From Paenibacillus dendritiformis (GTDB lineage Bacteria; Bacillota; Bacilli; Paenibacillales; Paenibacillaceae), in assembly GCF_945605565.1 (NCBI RefSeq), contig NZ_OX216966.1, positions 4,332,001-4,396,000 on the forward strand: a stretch of 64,000 bases of DNA, given 5' to 3'. Both the position numbers and the translations under genes were made by a program. How positions within the stretch are numbered: the stretch's first letter is position 1; the number at the start of each line of letters is the position of its first letter. Below the pieces are notes generated by a model. That model saw only the letters and a list, made by a program, of their open reading frames with translations. It had not been told where the DNA came from and did no database searches. This document shows, piece by piece, positions 8,254-17,107 of the stretch.

Positions 8254-8721
8254 TCAGTGAGCCGCAGAGGCACATTCCGCTAAATACCGAATAATGTCGC
8301 CACGGCTGATCATCCCCGCCAGTACCCCGTTCCTTTCCACGATGACTTTTTGGACTCTTCTATTGCAAAATAACGTGGCCACCTCTTCAATGTTAGAGTC
8401 AACTGGGACCGTTGTCACATCGCGCGCGGCAATTTCCATGACATTGCGGCCGGCCAGGCGCTGCCATTTCGAACCGATGGCTTCCTCATCGATATATACG
8501 GGCAGAGGCATATACGTTTGGAATATCCAAAACTTAATATCAAAATTTCGAATATACTGCATCACGTCGCGTTGGCTGATTAACCCGGAAATCTCGTTAC
8601 GCTCGTTAACAACGGGCAGCGCGCTAACCCGATAAGCAGCAAATCGCTCGATTGCGGTTTCGACCGTATCGGTTTCCTTCACCTTGATGACCCGCCGAAC
8701 CATAATGTCGGAAGCTAACAT
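8254..8721 (-). CDS. Two-CBS-domain protein
   Basis: A 155-residue protein made of a CBS pair. The first repeat starts ASDIMVRRVIKVKETDTVET and contains SALPVVNERNEISGLISQRD; the second starts ARDVTTVPVDSNIEEVATLF and contains MISRGDIIRYL at the C-terminus. Free-standing CBS pairs bind adenosyl ligands and act as cytoplasmic energy or redox sensors. AGGAG lies 6 bases before the ATG at 8721, which I prefer over an ATG at 8748 that overlaps the marR stop. It is the second gene of a MarR-CBS operon transcribed from a Fur-box promoter. Confidence 0.85.
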   Translation of the reverse strand: MLASDIMVRRVIKVKETDTVETAIERFAAYRVSALPVVNERNEISGLISQRDVMQYIRNFDIKFWIFQTYMPLPVYIDEEAIGSKWQRLAGRNVMEIAARDVTTVPVDSNIEEVATLFCNRRVQKVIVERNGVLAGMISRGDIIRYLAECASAAH

Positions 8722-8740
8722 AGCCAGCTCCTGCTCCCTT

Positions 8741-9244
8741 CTATCCATCTACACCTTCTGTCAGTTTCTGTTCGTAATACTCAACCAGGTCTCGCGAGAA
8801 CTGCTTGATGCAATCCAACTGTTCCGCCGTATATCGATCAAGAAACTGGAGAAAGCGATTCTCCTCCACCTGGTGCAAATGCTCGTGCAGGTCGAAGAGT
8901 TTGCGGCCTTTGGGAGTCAGGCGAAAATATACTTCTTTTTTGTTGTCATTAAGCTGCGTGCGCTTGACGAATCCTTCATCGAACAGCTTCGACGTCATCT
9001 TCGTAATGCTGGCCTTCGACAGCTCCATCTTCTCTGCGATCGATGTCGTATTGATTGGCTCATAACGGCCGATGCAGTCGATGACGTGAATAATGGTGAA
9101 GTTGTATGCCCCTTCACTTAGTCCCTCTTCTAATGCTTTCTTGCGAAATGTTGCGATTTCCCAGGTCTCTTCTTGCTCGATCAAGTGCATCATTTTCCAG
9201 CGAAGATCATATATTTGTTTTTTTAATGGATCGGAATGCTCCAT
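8741..9244 (-). CDS. MarR-family transcriptional regulator
   Basis: A 167-residue winged-helix regulator. The recognition region is near residues 65-95: TSIAEKMELSKASITKMTSK, followed by the wing KRTQLNDNKKEVYFRLTPKG. A long C-terminal dimerisation helix carries QVEENRFLQFLDRYTAEQL. It is probably an autoregulator of itself and the CBS gene, whose start it nearly overlaps. AAAGGGGGC lies about 10 bases upstream of the ATG. The promoter about 165 bases upstream contains a perfect 7-1-7 Fur box, so expression should rise when iron is low. Confidence 0.85.
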   Translation of the reverse strand: MEHSDPLKKQIYDLRWKMMHLIEQEETWEIATFRKKALEEGLSEGAYNFTIIHVIDCIGRYEPINTTSIAEKMELSKASITKMTSKLFDEGFVKRTQLNDNKKEVYFRLTPKGRKLFDLHEHLHQVEENRFLQFLDRYTAEQLDCIKQFSRDLVEYYEQKLTEGVDG

Positions 9245-9416
9245 TTCTGCAAGTGCCCCCTTTCTATATATCCCGCTGTATCAATGACGAATTCATTTTA
9301 TTTACTGAGGTAACAATACGGGCTGCAGTCAAAATACTTGGACAAAAAAATGGGCGCAGCACTGCATGCATTCAAATAAACAGCACACCTGCATCCTTTA
9401 CACAGCAAACAAAATT

Positions 9417-9445
9417 ATTATAACTTAGTTGATAATGATTATCAA
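9417..9445 (-). promoter_or_regulatory. Sigma-A promoter with perfect Fur box for the marR-CBS operon
   Basis: On the minus strand TTGATA (9445..9440), a 17-base spacer and TATAAT (9422..9417) make a near-consensus promoter reading toward marR. The 15-mer TGATAATGATTATCA at 9430-9444 matches the Bacillus 7-1-7 Fur consensus exactly and covers the -35 and spacer, the classical repressing position. Confidence 0.8.
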
Positions 9446-9462
9446 TATCATAAATAAAAAAA

Positions 9463-9498
9463 GCCCTCTATTTTTCCCGGGAGAAAATAAGAGGGCCC
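9463..9498 (-). terminator. Rho-independent terminator after the Nudix gene
   Basis: Stem GCCCTCTATTTTT.../...AAAATAAGAGGGC around CCCGGG, with a run of seven T on the minus strand. Confidence 0.85.
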
Positions 9499-9547
9499 TG
9501 TTCTCAGTTCGATCAACAATCAACGCCATTTGAATTTCCGCTATATT

Positions 9548-10111
9548 TTAACTTATCGCCGCAGCTGCTTCAGAGATGCTGCTCATATACTTCATGATGT
9601 ACTCCATCCTTGCCGCTTCATCGTATTCGATGTTCAGATCGATCGGTGTCGTTATTTGCTCGATCAACGAATCCCCTACAAAAATACAATGGTGATTATA
9701 GCATTGCTCATCATGCAGCACCTGCTCAAGACAACTCCGAATATTGGAGGCAACCCCGGCGTTGTCGGGATGCATGATCCATCGGAGCTCTTTCCAATCC
9801 AATATCCCTTCCGCTGTCTTTACGGGTGTCGGGTAACGTTGCTCTTCCGGAATAGCGGCTGCATATAGATAGAGCCCGCCAAAATCTCTTCTCTCCCCGG
9901 TAGTCCATGTAATTAAGCCCTTAAAAGTAAGATCAAGAGCTTCAATCCCTGTTTCTTCCCTGATTTCCCGCAGCATGGAAGCTCTTGGTTGTTCATTCTT
10001 CTCGATCTTCCCTCCGACTCCGTTCCAACAGCCCATCCATGCCGGCTTCTCTCGATTTAACAGCAATATTTTGCTGCCTTGCTTGATTAAGCATAATGTG
10101 TATTTCAGCAT
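9548..10111 (-). CDS. Nudix hydrolase (MutT / 8-oxo-dGTPase-like)
   Basis: A 187-residue protein with a full Nudix box GGKIEKNEQPRASMLREIRE plus ETGI near residues 33-56 (G-x5-E-x7-REUxEE-x-G-U). The N-terminus LKYTLCLIKQGSKILLLNRE and the motif WMGCWNGVGGK are typical of the MutT/YtkD-like 8-oxo-dGTP branch. The C-terminal 60 residues (from HHCIFVGDS) are an extra segment of unknown role. It hydrolyses nucleoside diphosphate-X compounds in the cytoplasm; the true substrate is not determinable. Single gene with its own terminator. Confidence 0.85.
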   Translation of the reverse strand: MLKYTLCLIKQGSKILLLNREKPAWMGCWNGVGGKIEKNEQPRASMLREIREETGIEALDLTFKGLITWTTGERRDFGGLYLYAAAIPEEQRYPTPVKTAEGILDWKELRWIMHPDNAGVASNIRSCLEQVLHDEQCYNHHCIFVGDSLIEQITTPIDLNIEYDEAARMEYIMKYMSSISEAAAAIS

Positions 10112-10262
10112 TCCGTCTCCTCGCTCTGTTCTTGACTTGGCTGCAGCCTATTATTCTATTATCCCCTACGATGAGCCGGTGCTCAATAGAAATGAAACAA
10201 AAGCAAGCCATCAATCCGAAAATTGAAAGCTTGCCTCTCAGTGAAGTGTGCATCATACAAAA

Positions 10263-11288
10263 TCAGTTGTTTCCCAGCATTTCCGGCAGCTTGTCCAGCA
10301 GCCATAAGCGGGTGAAGGCATCCGAGTCCGACTCCTGAATGTACAGACGGTACACATGTCCGTTCTTAACCGCAGGCAGCCCCTTCCAGATCGGACTCTC
10401 CAGAAGCGCATCAGTCGACCGCTTGGCCTCATCGTCAACCGGATCGAGGATAAAGATGCGGTCGCCCGCGAACTCGCCAAGCGATTCGGGGGAAATCAAC
10501 CTGAAGCCCTCACTCGCATCCAGAATCTCCTGAATCGGAGGCGTCGGCTTCAACCCCCCCGGACCGTACAATAACTGCGGAAGACCGGCCCGCGCCATCA
10601 CGAACAGACGGTCGCCGGGATAATACGTGAAGACCGATGCCGTCTCCCCTGGCTTCAGCACCGTGGCATGGAGGTTCTCCCACATCTTCGCAGCCTTGTC
10701 ATGATACGCTTGAAGCCAATCCTCCACTTCCTTCTCTTTGTTGAAAATGATGCCGATCTCCTTCATCCGTTCGTCCAACGAGGCGAAGGTGTCGAACATG
10801 ATCGTCGGAGCGATTTTGCTTAACTGCTCATACTCTTTCTCATCCACACTGCCGATAATAATGAGATCGGGGTTCAAGGAGGCGACCTTTTCCAAATTGA
10901 TCGGAAATCCAATATTCTCAATCTGGGAGGCTTCCTTCTCATATCTTCGTCCTTCCAGATGATCTCCGAAAATGCCGGCCATCGGAATTCCGAGCTCAAT
11001 CAAATCCCCCGTCGTCTCCCCTGCAAAAATGATGTTATCCATGGATGCCGGCAATTCAATGGTGTGTCCCTTGTAATCCGTATAGGTTCGAGGCGAAGCC
11101 TGTTCCGTTCCCTCTTCCTTGCTTCCGGTCTGATTCGAATTCGCCACATCGGCCGCCGCCGCTTTATCCGGTCCCGCTGCAGCCGGGCCTGCATTTTGAT
11201 TGCCGTTCGCGCACCCCAGCAGCATCATGCTCATGACAGCCGCTAAGGCCGTCGCCGCCACAGTTTTCCTTCCCCACTTCATCAACAT
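10263..11288 (-). CDS. Iron-siderophore ABC transporter substrate-binding lipoprotein
   Basis: A 341-residue secreted lipoprotein: basic start, hydrophobic core and lipobox MLLGC near residues 23-27, then a low-complexity Ala/Gly/Gln linker and a FhuD/BtuF-type class III binding fold. The fold begins TYTDYKGHTIELPAS and contains VASLNPDLIIIGSV and a C-terminal WLLDKLPEML. It binds ferric siderophores outside the membrane and delivers them to a permease not encoded here. GGAGGG lies 5 bases before the ATG at 11288. A near-perfect 19-bp Fur box sits about 40 bases upstream of the start, so it should be induced by iron starvation. Confidence 0.88.
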   Translation of the reverse strand: MLMKWGRKTVAATALAAVMSMMLLGCANGNQNAGPAAAGPDKAAAADVANSNQTGSKEEGTEQASPRTYTDYKGHTIELPASMDNIIFAGETTGDLIELGIPMAGIFGDHLEGRRYEKEASQIENIGFPINLEKVASLNPDLIIIGSVDEKEYEQLSKIAPTIMFDTFASLDERMKEIGIIFNKEKEVEDWLQAYHDKAAKMWENLHATVLKPGETASVFTYYPGDRLFVMARAGLPQLLYGPGGLKPTPPIQEILDASEGFRLISPESLGEFAGDRIFILDPVDDEAKRSTDALLESPIWKGLPAVKNGHVYRLYIQESDSDAFTRLWLLDKLPEMLGNN

Positions 11289-11324
11289 TGTTCCCTCCGA
11301 TACATGCCAAGATCTATGTTTTGT

Positions 11325-11343
11325 GATAATGATTCTCATTATC
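11325..11343 (-). promoter_or_regulatory. Fur box upstream of the siderophore-binding lipoprotein gene
   Basis: GATAATGATTCTCATTATC is a 19-bp palindrome with a single mismatched pair and agrees with the classical Fur consensus. It is 37 bases from the chosen ATG, so it must overlap the promoter or the transcription start. It differs by one base from the box at 22241-22259. Confidence 0.85.
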
Positions 11344-11426
11344 TGTTATTGAGAGTACTGAATATCATCCAGGATTACAATGGATAAAATCGAAACGGCT
11401 GTTATCATTTGTACAAAAGGGAAAAA

Positions 11427-11445
11427 GCCGCTCTGCCTGAGCGGC
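11427..11445 (-). terminator. Rho-independent terminator after the catalase gene
   Basis: Stem GCCGCTC/GAGCGGC with a 5-base loop, followed on the minus strand by TTTTTC; 25 bases beyond the catalase stop. Confidence 0.85.
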
Positions 11446-11470
11446 TTCTGGCTTCTCCTATTCAAATCAG

Positions 11471-13132
11471 TTAATACGAATCCGTCTCATGTCCTTTGCG
11501 TTCAGCTTCCTTGACCGCTTCACCCGTATGCGTGGAGCCGATCGGGCCATGATCGGATGAACTCGCGCTGTTCCGCAATCCTTCCGCAACGCGGCGCCCA
11601 TAGTCCTCATCACATTTCGTGAACAGCTCGATCATTCGCTCCTGAATATGAGTATTGCAGGTCTTCAAGGTATTGACCAGATTCAAGATGAGATCATTGC
11701 GCTCGAACTCATCAAATGCCCGGTACGTCTCGCCTGCTTGCTTGAAATCATTCGTACGGTCAATGCTGGCCCGCATCAGCTTCCCTTCGACATGCGGCGT
11801 GTACTCCTTGTTCGTTCTGGGCGCTTCCTTCAAGCCGTTCAACGAAGACGGCTCATAGTTGATATGCGGATTTTGGCCTGGTGCGACATCCACATAATAG
11901 GCCATTTGACCGTCGCGCTGATTGGTAGCCACCCGCTTCTTCGGCGCATTGATCGGAAGCTGCAAGTAGTTCGCGCCAATGCGGTAACGCTGCGTATCGG
12001 AATAAGAAAGTGTCCGTCCCTGCAGCATTTTGTCATCCGAGAAATCCATCCCGTCGACGAGCACCCCGGTTCCAAAGGCGGCCTGCTCCACCTCGGCAAA
12101 ATAGTTCTGCGGGTTTTTATTCAACACCATCCGCCCGACCGGCAGCCACGGAATGTCTTCCTTCGGCCATATTTTCGTATCATCCAACGGGTCGAAATCC
12201 AGTTCGGGATGATCATCGTCGCTCAATATTTGCACGAACAGCTCCCACTCCGGATAGTCACCGCGTTCAATCGCCTCATAGAGATCCTGTGTGGCGTGGT
12301 TGAAGTTTTTGGCCTGAATCGCCTCGGCTTCCGCCTGTGTCAAGTTTTTGATTCCCTGCTTCGGTTCCCAATGATATTTGATGAGAACGGCGTCTCCGTC
12401 TTTGTTAATCCATTTGTAAGTATTTACGCCGGACCCTTGCATTTGACGATAGTTGGCCGGAATTCCCCACGGGGAGTATACGAACGTGACCATGTGAAGC
12501 GTCTCCGGCGAATTGCAGCAGAAATCGAAGAAGCGTTCACCGTCTTGAATGTTCGTCACCGGATCCGGCTTGAAGGCGTGAATCATATCCGGGAATTTGA
12601 TCGCATCGCGAATAAAAAAGATTTTCAGATTGTTGCCGACGAGATCCCAGTTCCCGTCCTCCGTATAAAATTTGACGGCGAAGCCTCTCGGATCGCGAAG
12701 CGTCTCCGGGGAATGTCCGCCATGAATGACCGTAGAGAAGCGTACAAACACAGGCGTTTTTTTACCTGCCTCTTGAAACAGTTTCGCACGCGTATATTTG
12801 GAGATAGGCTCCTCTCCGACTTTTCCGTAAGCTTCAAAATATCCATGTGCTCCTGCGCCGCGAGCATGCACGACCCGCTCTGGAATGCGCTCGCGATCAA
12901 AGTGCGTAATTTTTTCGATGAATTGGTAATTTTCCAGCGTAGCCGGTCCCCGGTTCCCTACCGTCCGGATATTCTGGTTATTGCGAACGGGGTGCCCTTG
13001 ACGGGTCGTCAGCGTGGAAGCATCCTCTCCGTCCGCCATGCGCATATCGAGCGCATCCCCGGAGCCCCTTACGGAAGTGCCGTGCTCCTTCGCGTCGCCT
13101 TTCCCACCGATGTTCATGTTTTTATTATCCAT
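11471..13132 (-). CDS. Monofunctional haem catalase
   Basis: A 553-residue catalase that disproportionates hydrogen peroxide. Visible residues: the active-site His in [16 protein letters not shown] (about residues 87-102), the distal Asn in [11 protein letters not shown], and the proximal haem Tyr region [20 protein letters not shown] near residue 370. The length and the extra 60 polar residues at each end exceed the 480-residue KatA type and recall Bacillus KatX/YdbD-length enzymes, so I give no symbol. Single gene with a downstream terminator. No convincing PerR box was seen in the 190 bases upstream, although AT-rich TTATATTCTATTATTATG is present. Confidence 0.93.
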   Translation of the reverse strand: MDNKNMNIGGKGDAKEHGTSVRGSGDALDMRMADGEDASTLTTRQGHPVRNNQNIRTVGNRGPATLENYQFIEKITHFDRERIPERVVHARGAGAHGYFEAYGKVGEEPISKYTRAKLFQEAGKKTPVFVRFSTVIHGGHSPETLRDPRGFAVKFYTEDGNWDLVGNNLKIFFIRDAIKFPDMIHAFKPDPVTNIQDGERFFDFCCNSPETLHMVTFVYSPWGIPANYRQMQGSGVNTYKWINKDGDAVLIKYHWEPKQGIKNLTQAEAEAIQAKNFNHATQDLYEAIERGDYPEWELFVQILSDDDHPELDFDPLDDTKIWPKEDIPWLPVGRMVLNKNPQNYFAEVEQAAFGTGVLVDGMDFSDDKMLQGRTLSYSDTQRYRIGANYLQLPINAPKKRVATNQRDGQMAYYVDVAPGQNPHINYEPSSLNGLKEAPRTNKEYTPHVEGKLMRASIDRTNDFKQAGETYRAFDEFERNDLILNLVNTLKTCNTHIQERMIELFTKCDEDYGRRVAEGLRNSASSSDHGPIGSTHTGEAVKEAERKGHETDSY

Positions 13133-13375
13133 CTTCGTTCTCCTTCATCGAGCTTAATAATTGCAGGCTTATATTCTATTATTATGAAATTCCGCAATGG
13201 ATTATTCAGGCAGGGGAGAATTCGGACAAGTTTCCGGAAGCTTGCAACTTGCCGACTCGTATACACCCGGCGTGGCGGTCGGATTCGGCGCGATGCAATC
13301 ATCGCGATGGGTTTACAGGGGGGGGAATGTCAATGGAGGCCGATATTACAGTGTTCAATACAATTCATAAAAAAA

Positions 13376-13390
13376 AGGGCTCTCGCCCCT
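13376..13390 (-). terminator. Rho-independent terminator
   Basis: AGGGGCGAGAGCCCT hairpin followed by eight T on the minus strand, just after the coiled-coil gene's stop. Confidence 0.8.
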
Positions 13391-13391
13391 C

Positions 13392-13769
13392 TCAAACTAG
13401 TTCACATTTGAGAACATGCAAGTCCCGATCATGCTCGCCCAGCTTTCCCGCGATGTAGTCGAGTTGCAGCTGCAAGTCTTGGAAATTCTCGCGAACCTCG
13501 CCTTGAAATTGCGACATCTCGTCCTTGAATTCTAGCATCTCGCCCTTGAACTGCGACATCTCGTCCTTGAATTCCAGCATCTCGCCTTTGAACTGCGACA
13601 TCTCGTCCTTGAATTCCAGCATCTCGCCTTTGAACTGCATGATCTCGTCTTTGAATTGCGTCATTTCGCCTTGAAACTTATACATTTCCATTCGGAAGGC
13701 TTCGTTCCTCGCGGATTCCGTCTCCAGCCGGTCCAGGATTGCAACAAGTATTGGTTTGATCTCCTCCAA
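13392..13769 (-). CDS. Repeat-built coiled-coil protein
   Basis: A 125-residue protein predicted to be one long coiled coil. Three copies of the 14-residue unit SQFKGEMLEFKDEM (two heptads) lie in the middle, encoded by nearly identical 42-bp direct repeats; variants flank them. The ends are non-repeated: EEIKPILVAILDRLETESAR at the N-terminus and a LDYIAGKLGEHDRDLHVLKC segment at the C-terminus. I chose a TTG start at 13769 because AAAGGAG lies 9 bases upstream, while an ATG at 13820 overlaps a TATAAT-like -10 element. The repeat number probably varies between strains. The function is unknown. Confidence 0.7.
   Translation of the reverse strand: MEEIKPILVAILDRLETESARNEAFRMEMYKFQGEMTQFKDEIMQFKGEMLEFKDEMSQFKGEMLEFKDEMSQFKGEMLEFKDEMSQFQGEVRENFQDLQLQLDYIAGKLGEHDRDLHVLKCELV
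13546..13672 (-). repeat. Tandem 42-bp coding repeats
   Basis: Three nearly identical 42-bp units encoding SQFKGEMLEFKDEM, plus a diverged copy at each edge. High identity at synonymous positions suggests recent unequal exchange. Confidence 0.7.
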
Positions 13770-13895
13770 ATGTGAGCATCTCCTTTCCTGATCGGACTTT
13801 ATAGCATTTATAATATGCATTATACACTTTTGAACTGTTAATAGCTAATGAATTTTATAGATATATAGAACTTTTATTTGAATAACGTTAATACA

Positions 13896-14636
13896 TCATG
13901 GCTCGTCCACAAACTTTGCGCTAAGCCAGAAGGTGCCGGATATAATGCTTCCCACGGCAATATCCTTATCAAGCAGTTCCAGATCGGTAACGACATCGAT
14001 TTCTCCGCCGAGTGTTTTTGCTTTGCACCAGGAGAAGGAGCTTCCGGTGTATTCATTTTGAATGAGCGACGCCTCAACGACTCTTCCCGTAAATATTGCG
14101 GTTGATGCAGGTTCATTCGAATTTCCGAACAAGCCGGAAGGGATAAATGATTCAGCTGCGAATTTCACTTCCCCTTCTTGGGATTGACTATATTCTTCTT
14201 CATTATCATATACATTGACCTCATGGGAAAAAGCAGTCAACTGGATGCTTATCCGTTGCGGAACTTCGACCTGGCCAAAAAGTCCAAGGTTCGGCATGTC
14301 GAACACAAACGGGCAGGTGCCAGATTCAAGAGATTCGTCTGGTTCCATCCAGGCATGACATGCGCCGTCCAGCACAGAATCGGTCTCCCGATCGATTATC
14401 GCCGTAAGCCCGACCTCCAGTCTTGATGTACCGGCAAAGTGCGGGTTCAACCCGATGATCTCATTTTCTTGATTAACCTGCAGCCACAGTTCAATTCCGT
14501 TGCCTGCTTCAAAGTATATATATTGGCCTTGGTCTGCCTCCAGCAGCGTTCCGTGCTCTATCGCAACGCCAGCTATCTGCTCAAAGTCTTCACGCGATTT
14601 CACTGGAAATCCGATTGATGTCATATGGTTTGCCAT
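13896..14636 (-). CDS. Uncharacterised cytoplasmic protein
   Basis: A 246-residue acidic protein that I do not recognise. No signal peptide or membrane segment is present. The first third (MTSIGFPVKSREDFEQIAGV, then QYIYFEAGNGIELWLQ) looks like a small alpha/beta domain. The rest (GTSRLEVGLTAIIDRETDSV, CPFVFDMPNLGLFGQ, ASTAIFTGRVVEASLIQNEY) is rich in beta strands and may be OB- or hot-dog-like. Full-length relatives appear common in Bacillus from memory, but without an assigned function. GGAGG lies 6 bases before the ATG at 14636. It is followed by the GNAT gene upstream on the same strand with a 40-base gap. Confidence 0.65.
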   Translation of the reverse strand: MANHMTSIGFPVKSREDFEQIAGVAIEHGTLLEADQGQYIYFEAGNGIELWLQVNQENEIIGLNPHFAGTSRLEVGLTAIIDRETDSVLDGACHAWMEPDESLESGTCPFVFDMPNLGLFGQVEVPQRISIQLTAFSHEVNVYDNEEEYSQSQEGEVKFAAESFIPSGLFGNSNEPASTAIFTGRVVEASLIQNEYTGSSFSWCKAKTLGGEIDVVTDLELLDKDIAVGSIISGTFWLSAKFVDEP

Positions 14637-14675
14637 GTTCATCCTCCATTTGGAAAGCGTCTGCCTCCACCAATA

Positions 14676-15224
14676 TCAATGCTTGCCATGCAGTTCCTTT
14701 TGATACTTGCTGTGTCCATCCGTGCTTCCTGCATACTGAAAGCCGTTCGCTATGTAGTAATCATTGAGCTTCCCATTGTCGCCTACACAATCCAGCTTTA
14801 TGTATTTCTTATGTTCCGGAAATTGTAATCCTCGTTCGATCCAGCTTAAAATCGCCTTGCCCAACCCTTGGCCCGAATGGGATCGGCACAAGGCCAATCT
14901 ATGGATAAAAATGGAGTCATCCAGACGCTCGCCTTGCCAAATATGCCGATCCCAAGCTTCCGGCTCCAAAAGAATGGTTACGGTTCCGATCACAATGCCT
15001 TCCTTCTTGATGACGAATGCCGATCCGCCTTGAATGCTAGTCATGACATCATCCCGCCCGTATCCGTCCAGAAAATGTCCCCATTGCCGGATGCCATTGC
15101 TGCGGAGCCAAGTCGCGGCTTCAAGAAACAGTTCGAGCAATATATCATGGTGATTCAGCTCTGCCCGTTGAATCGTATAGTCATCCAATAGCTGGTGCTG
15201 TATTATCAACATCTTATTATCCAA
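14676..15224 (-). CDS. GNAT-family N-acetyltransferase
   Basis: A 182-residue GNAT protein. The N-terminal helix region includes EAATWLRSNGIRQWGHFLDG (AAC(3)/PaiA-like spacing), the central strand reads SAFVIKKEGIVIGTVTILLE, and the acetyl-CoA loop is SHSGQGLGKAILSWIE near residue 120. LDCVGDNGKLNDYYIANGF closes the fold. The substrate is unknown. The TTG at 15224 has GAGGTG 6 bases upstream and is preferred to the GTG at 15233. Confidence 0.82.
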   Translation of the reverse strand: MDNKMLIIQHQLLDDYTIQRAELNHHDILLELFLEAATWLRSNGIRQWGHFLDGYGRDDVMTSIQGGSAFVIKKEGIVIGTVTILLEPEAWDRHIWQGERLDDSIFIHRLALCRSHSGQGLGKAILSWIERGLQFPEHKKYIKLDCVGDNGKLNDYYIANGFQYAGSTDGHSKYQKELHGKH

Positions 15225-15297
15225 ATGATTCACCTCAACTAGAATATCTCAAATTGCGAACGGGCATCGCCTGAATCTGCGCATCGTACTCCTTCGC

Positions 15298-16458
15298 CTA
15301 TCCATTAGCCAAACTGTCGCACTTATCTAACAGGGTCCGCAACAATTGAGCTGTCTGTCCTTTTTTCTTCGATGCTCTTAATCTATTGCGAATCGGCCGC
15401 AGCGACCTTTTGAATGCTTCTGGCCCTTTTCTTTGTACCATTTGTACGGCTGCAATTCGCAGCGTACGTTTCATCAACAGAGCAATGGGGCGTTCGGCCT
15501 TTGACCTCATTCCCCGGCGCAGCACTCGCAGCGCATGTTTATATGTTACCACATCCTCCCATGCCGGCATAAGAGCGAATAAGTTCAATTCGGGATCCTT
15601 GCATCCATTCGATCGGAACATGATTCTCAAGTTATCAATATTCCCGACTTCTCCTCGATAAAGATTCGGATGCATCTGATGATACCCGAGAAGCTGCCTG
15701 ATGCAGCGGAAACGAATTTTTTTGCGATGCAGTCGATATCCAAGCTCCCAGTCTTCCAGCCCATATTTGAAAAATCGTTCGTTGAAGCCACCAATCCTTG
15801 TCACATAACTTCGCTTAATGGAAACACAACGAGTAATCAATTGAAGCCAAGGCGCCACATCCGTCTTGGCGAATTGCTCCTTAACACCGGGAGCTTTTTT
15901 ATCGGGAAGGATAAGCTGCGACAGCCGCTCCCTCTGATTGACCAGATCATCCGGAGTAATGAGCGGAACGATGTGATCGATCGTTTCGTATTCATCCTTC
16001 CATAAGCCGGCTTGCGTGAGTACATCCCGGCACATCTGCTTTTCCTCGGGGGAGAAATCCGGGTGGACATGGGTATAGACGTCGTCCCAGGAATAAGGAA
16101 ATGCAGATAACACGCTCCTTGGAAACATGCGATGGCTATCATCCAGGATTCGAAAAAATTCAGGGACAACAACAAAATCAGCATCACAAAAGACCACATA
16201 TAACCCTCTTGCATGCCGCAGTCCCAAATTTCTGGTGACAGACCTTCCTCTTTGCACCTCATTCGATAAATAGGTAAGCGGGCTTGTTGTGTGGAAGCCT
16301 TCGACAAGTTTTCGGGTTCCATCGGTAGAACCGTCATCCACGACAATGATTTCGTATTGCTCCTTCGGATATGTTACTCTATCTAATGCAACAAGCGTAA
16401 GCAGCAACTGTTCGGCTCGATTGAAAGTCGGGATAATGACGCTGTATCGAATAGCCAT
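15298..16458 (-). CDS. Family-2 glycosyltransferase
   Basis: A 386-residue GT-A enzyme. The N-terminus IRYSVIIPTFNRAEQLLLTL and VVDDGSTDGTRKLVEG (residues 41-56) bind the nucleotide sugar. The DxD-like element is FCDADFVVVP near residue 91, and the acceptor-side motif GGFNERFFKYGLEDWELGYR near residue 225 is the galactosyltransferase-type ED motif. A basic C-terminal region of 100 residues probably sits on the membrane surface. The donor and acceptor are unknown, and no other glycan gene is adjacent. AAAGGGG lies about 11 bases before the ATG. Confidence 0.87.
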   Translation of the reverse strand: MAIRYSVIIPTFNRAEQLLLTLVALDRVTYPKEQYEIIVVDDGSTDGTRKLVEGFHTTSPLTYLSNEVQRGRSVTRNLGLRHARGLYVVFCDADFVVVPEFFRILDDSHRMFPRSVLSAFPYSWDDVYTHVHPDFSPEEKQMCRDVLTQAGLWKDEYETIDHIVPLITPDDLVNQRERLSQLILPDKKAPGVKEQFAKTDVAPWLQLITRCVSIKRSYVTRIGGFNERFFKYGLEDWELGYRLHRKKIRFRCIRQLLGYHQMHPNLYRGEVGNIDNLRIMFRSNGCKDPELNLFALMPAWEDVVTYKHALRVLRRGMRSKAERPIALLMKRTLRIAAVQMVQRKGPEAFKRSLRPIRNRLRASKKKGQTAQLLRTLLDKCDSLANG

Positions 16459-16591
16459 GAATGAACTGCCCCTTTCTGCCGCTGAATAGGGATGGGCCTG
16501 TAAGGCCTATGTTATTGTATTCATTGCTCAGATGCCAAGCTTAGACCAACACCCGTTGACAGCAAATAATTATCGTTAAGGGAGTCAAATC

Positions 16592-16632
16592 AAAAAACCC
16601 ACCCGTGGCGCCAACCATCGAGAGGGTTTTTC
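16592..16632 (-). terminator. Rho-independent terminator after the Nudix gene
   Basis: Outer stem AAAAACCC/GGGTTTTTT with an inner GGTTGGCGCC-type arm. T runs occur on both strands, so it may also act rightward. Confidence 0.65.
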
Positions 16633-16657
16633 CTGTGTTTGTTTCATTTCAAGGGGA

Positions 16658-17083
16658 CTACGATTTATCCATAGGGAACAGCTCCGCCACAAATGGCGTG
16701 ACATCAAGTTCCGGTAATTCATCTAGGGCGATCCAGCGGGCTCCTAACGAATCCTGTCCGCTCGTTCTTAATTCATAGCGGTTATCAAGCAATTCTACAT
16801 CATAGATGATGCCGATATGATGAAGCTCTTCCAATTGATTTGCGGTATATGGGTAAATAAGCGTATATGAGATCGCTGATCTAATCTTTCCTGCGATACC
16901 GGTCATGCCGGTCTCCTCTTCTATTTCTCTTTGGAGAGCTTCATACGGCTTCTCTCCGAACTCAATGGTTCCGCCGGGAAGATCCCATTTTCCGGTATGC
17001 GGGCCTCTTGCTTTTTGAATGAGAAGCAGTTCATTGTTCTTGATAATGACCCCATACACGCCAAGGTGAGTGTATCTCTTCAT
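16658..17083 (-). CDS. Nudix hydrolase
   Basis: A 141-residue Nudix protein with the box GGTIEFGEKPYEALQREIEE plus ETGM near residues 37-60. The core starts HLGVYGVIIKNNELLLIQKA and GPHTGKWDLPGGT is the usual strand before the box. It cleaves a nucleoside diphosphate-linked compound; the exact substrate is not readable. It lies 24 bases downstream of the VOC gene on the same strand, so both are probably on one transcript that ends at the terminator. Confidence 0.85.
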   Translation of the reverse strand: MKRYTHLGVYGVIIKNNELLLIQKARGPHTGKWDLPGGTIEFGEKPYEALQREIEEETGMTGIAGKIRSAISYTLIYPYTANQLEELHHIGIIYDVELLDNRYELRTSGQDSLGARWIALDELPELDVTPFVAELFPMDKS

Positions 17084-17107
17084 ACTTCCCCTCTTCCCTT
17101 CGTTGGG

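Noticed and set aside
13140..13195. PerR box before the catalase gene
   Set aside because: The AT-rich stretch does not form a convincing TTATAAT-N-ATTATAA palindrome.
11648..13411. A 587-codon open frame on the plus strand opposite the catalase gene
   Set aside because: It is antisense to a catalase with all active-site motifs; it has no ribosome binding site and no protein-like composition.
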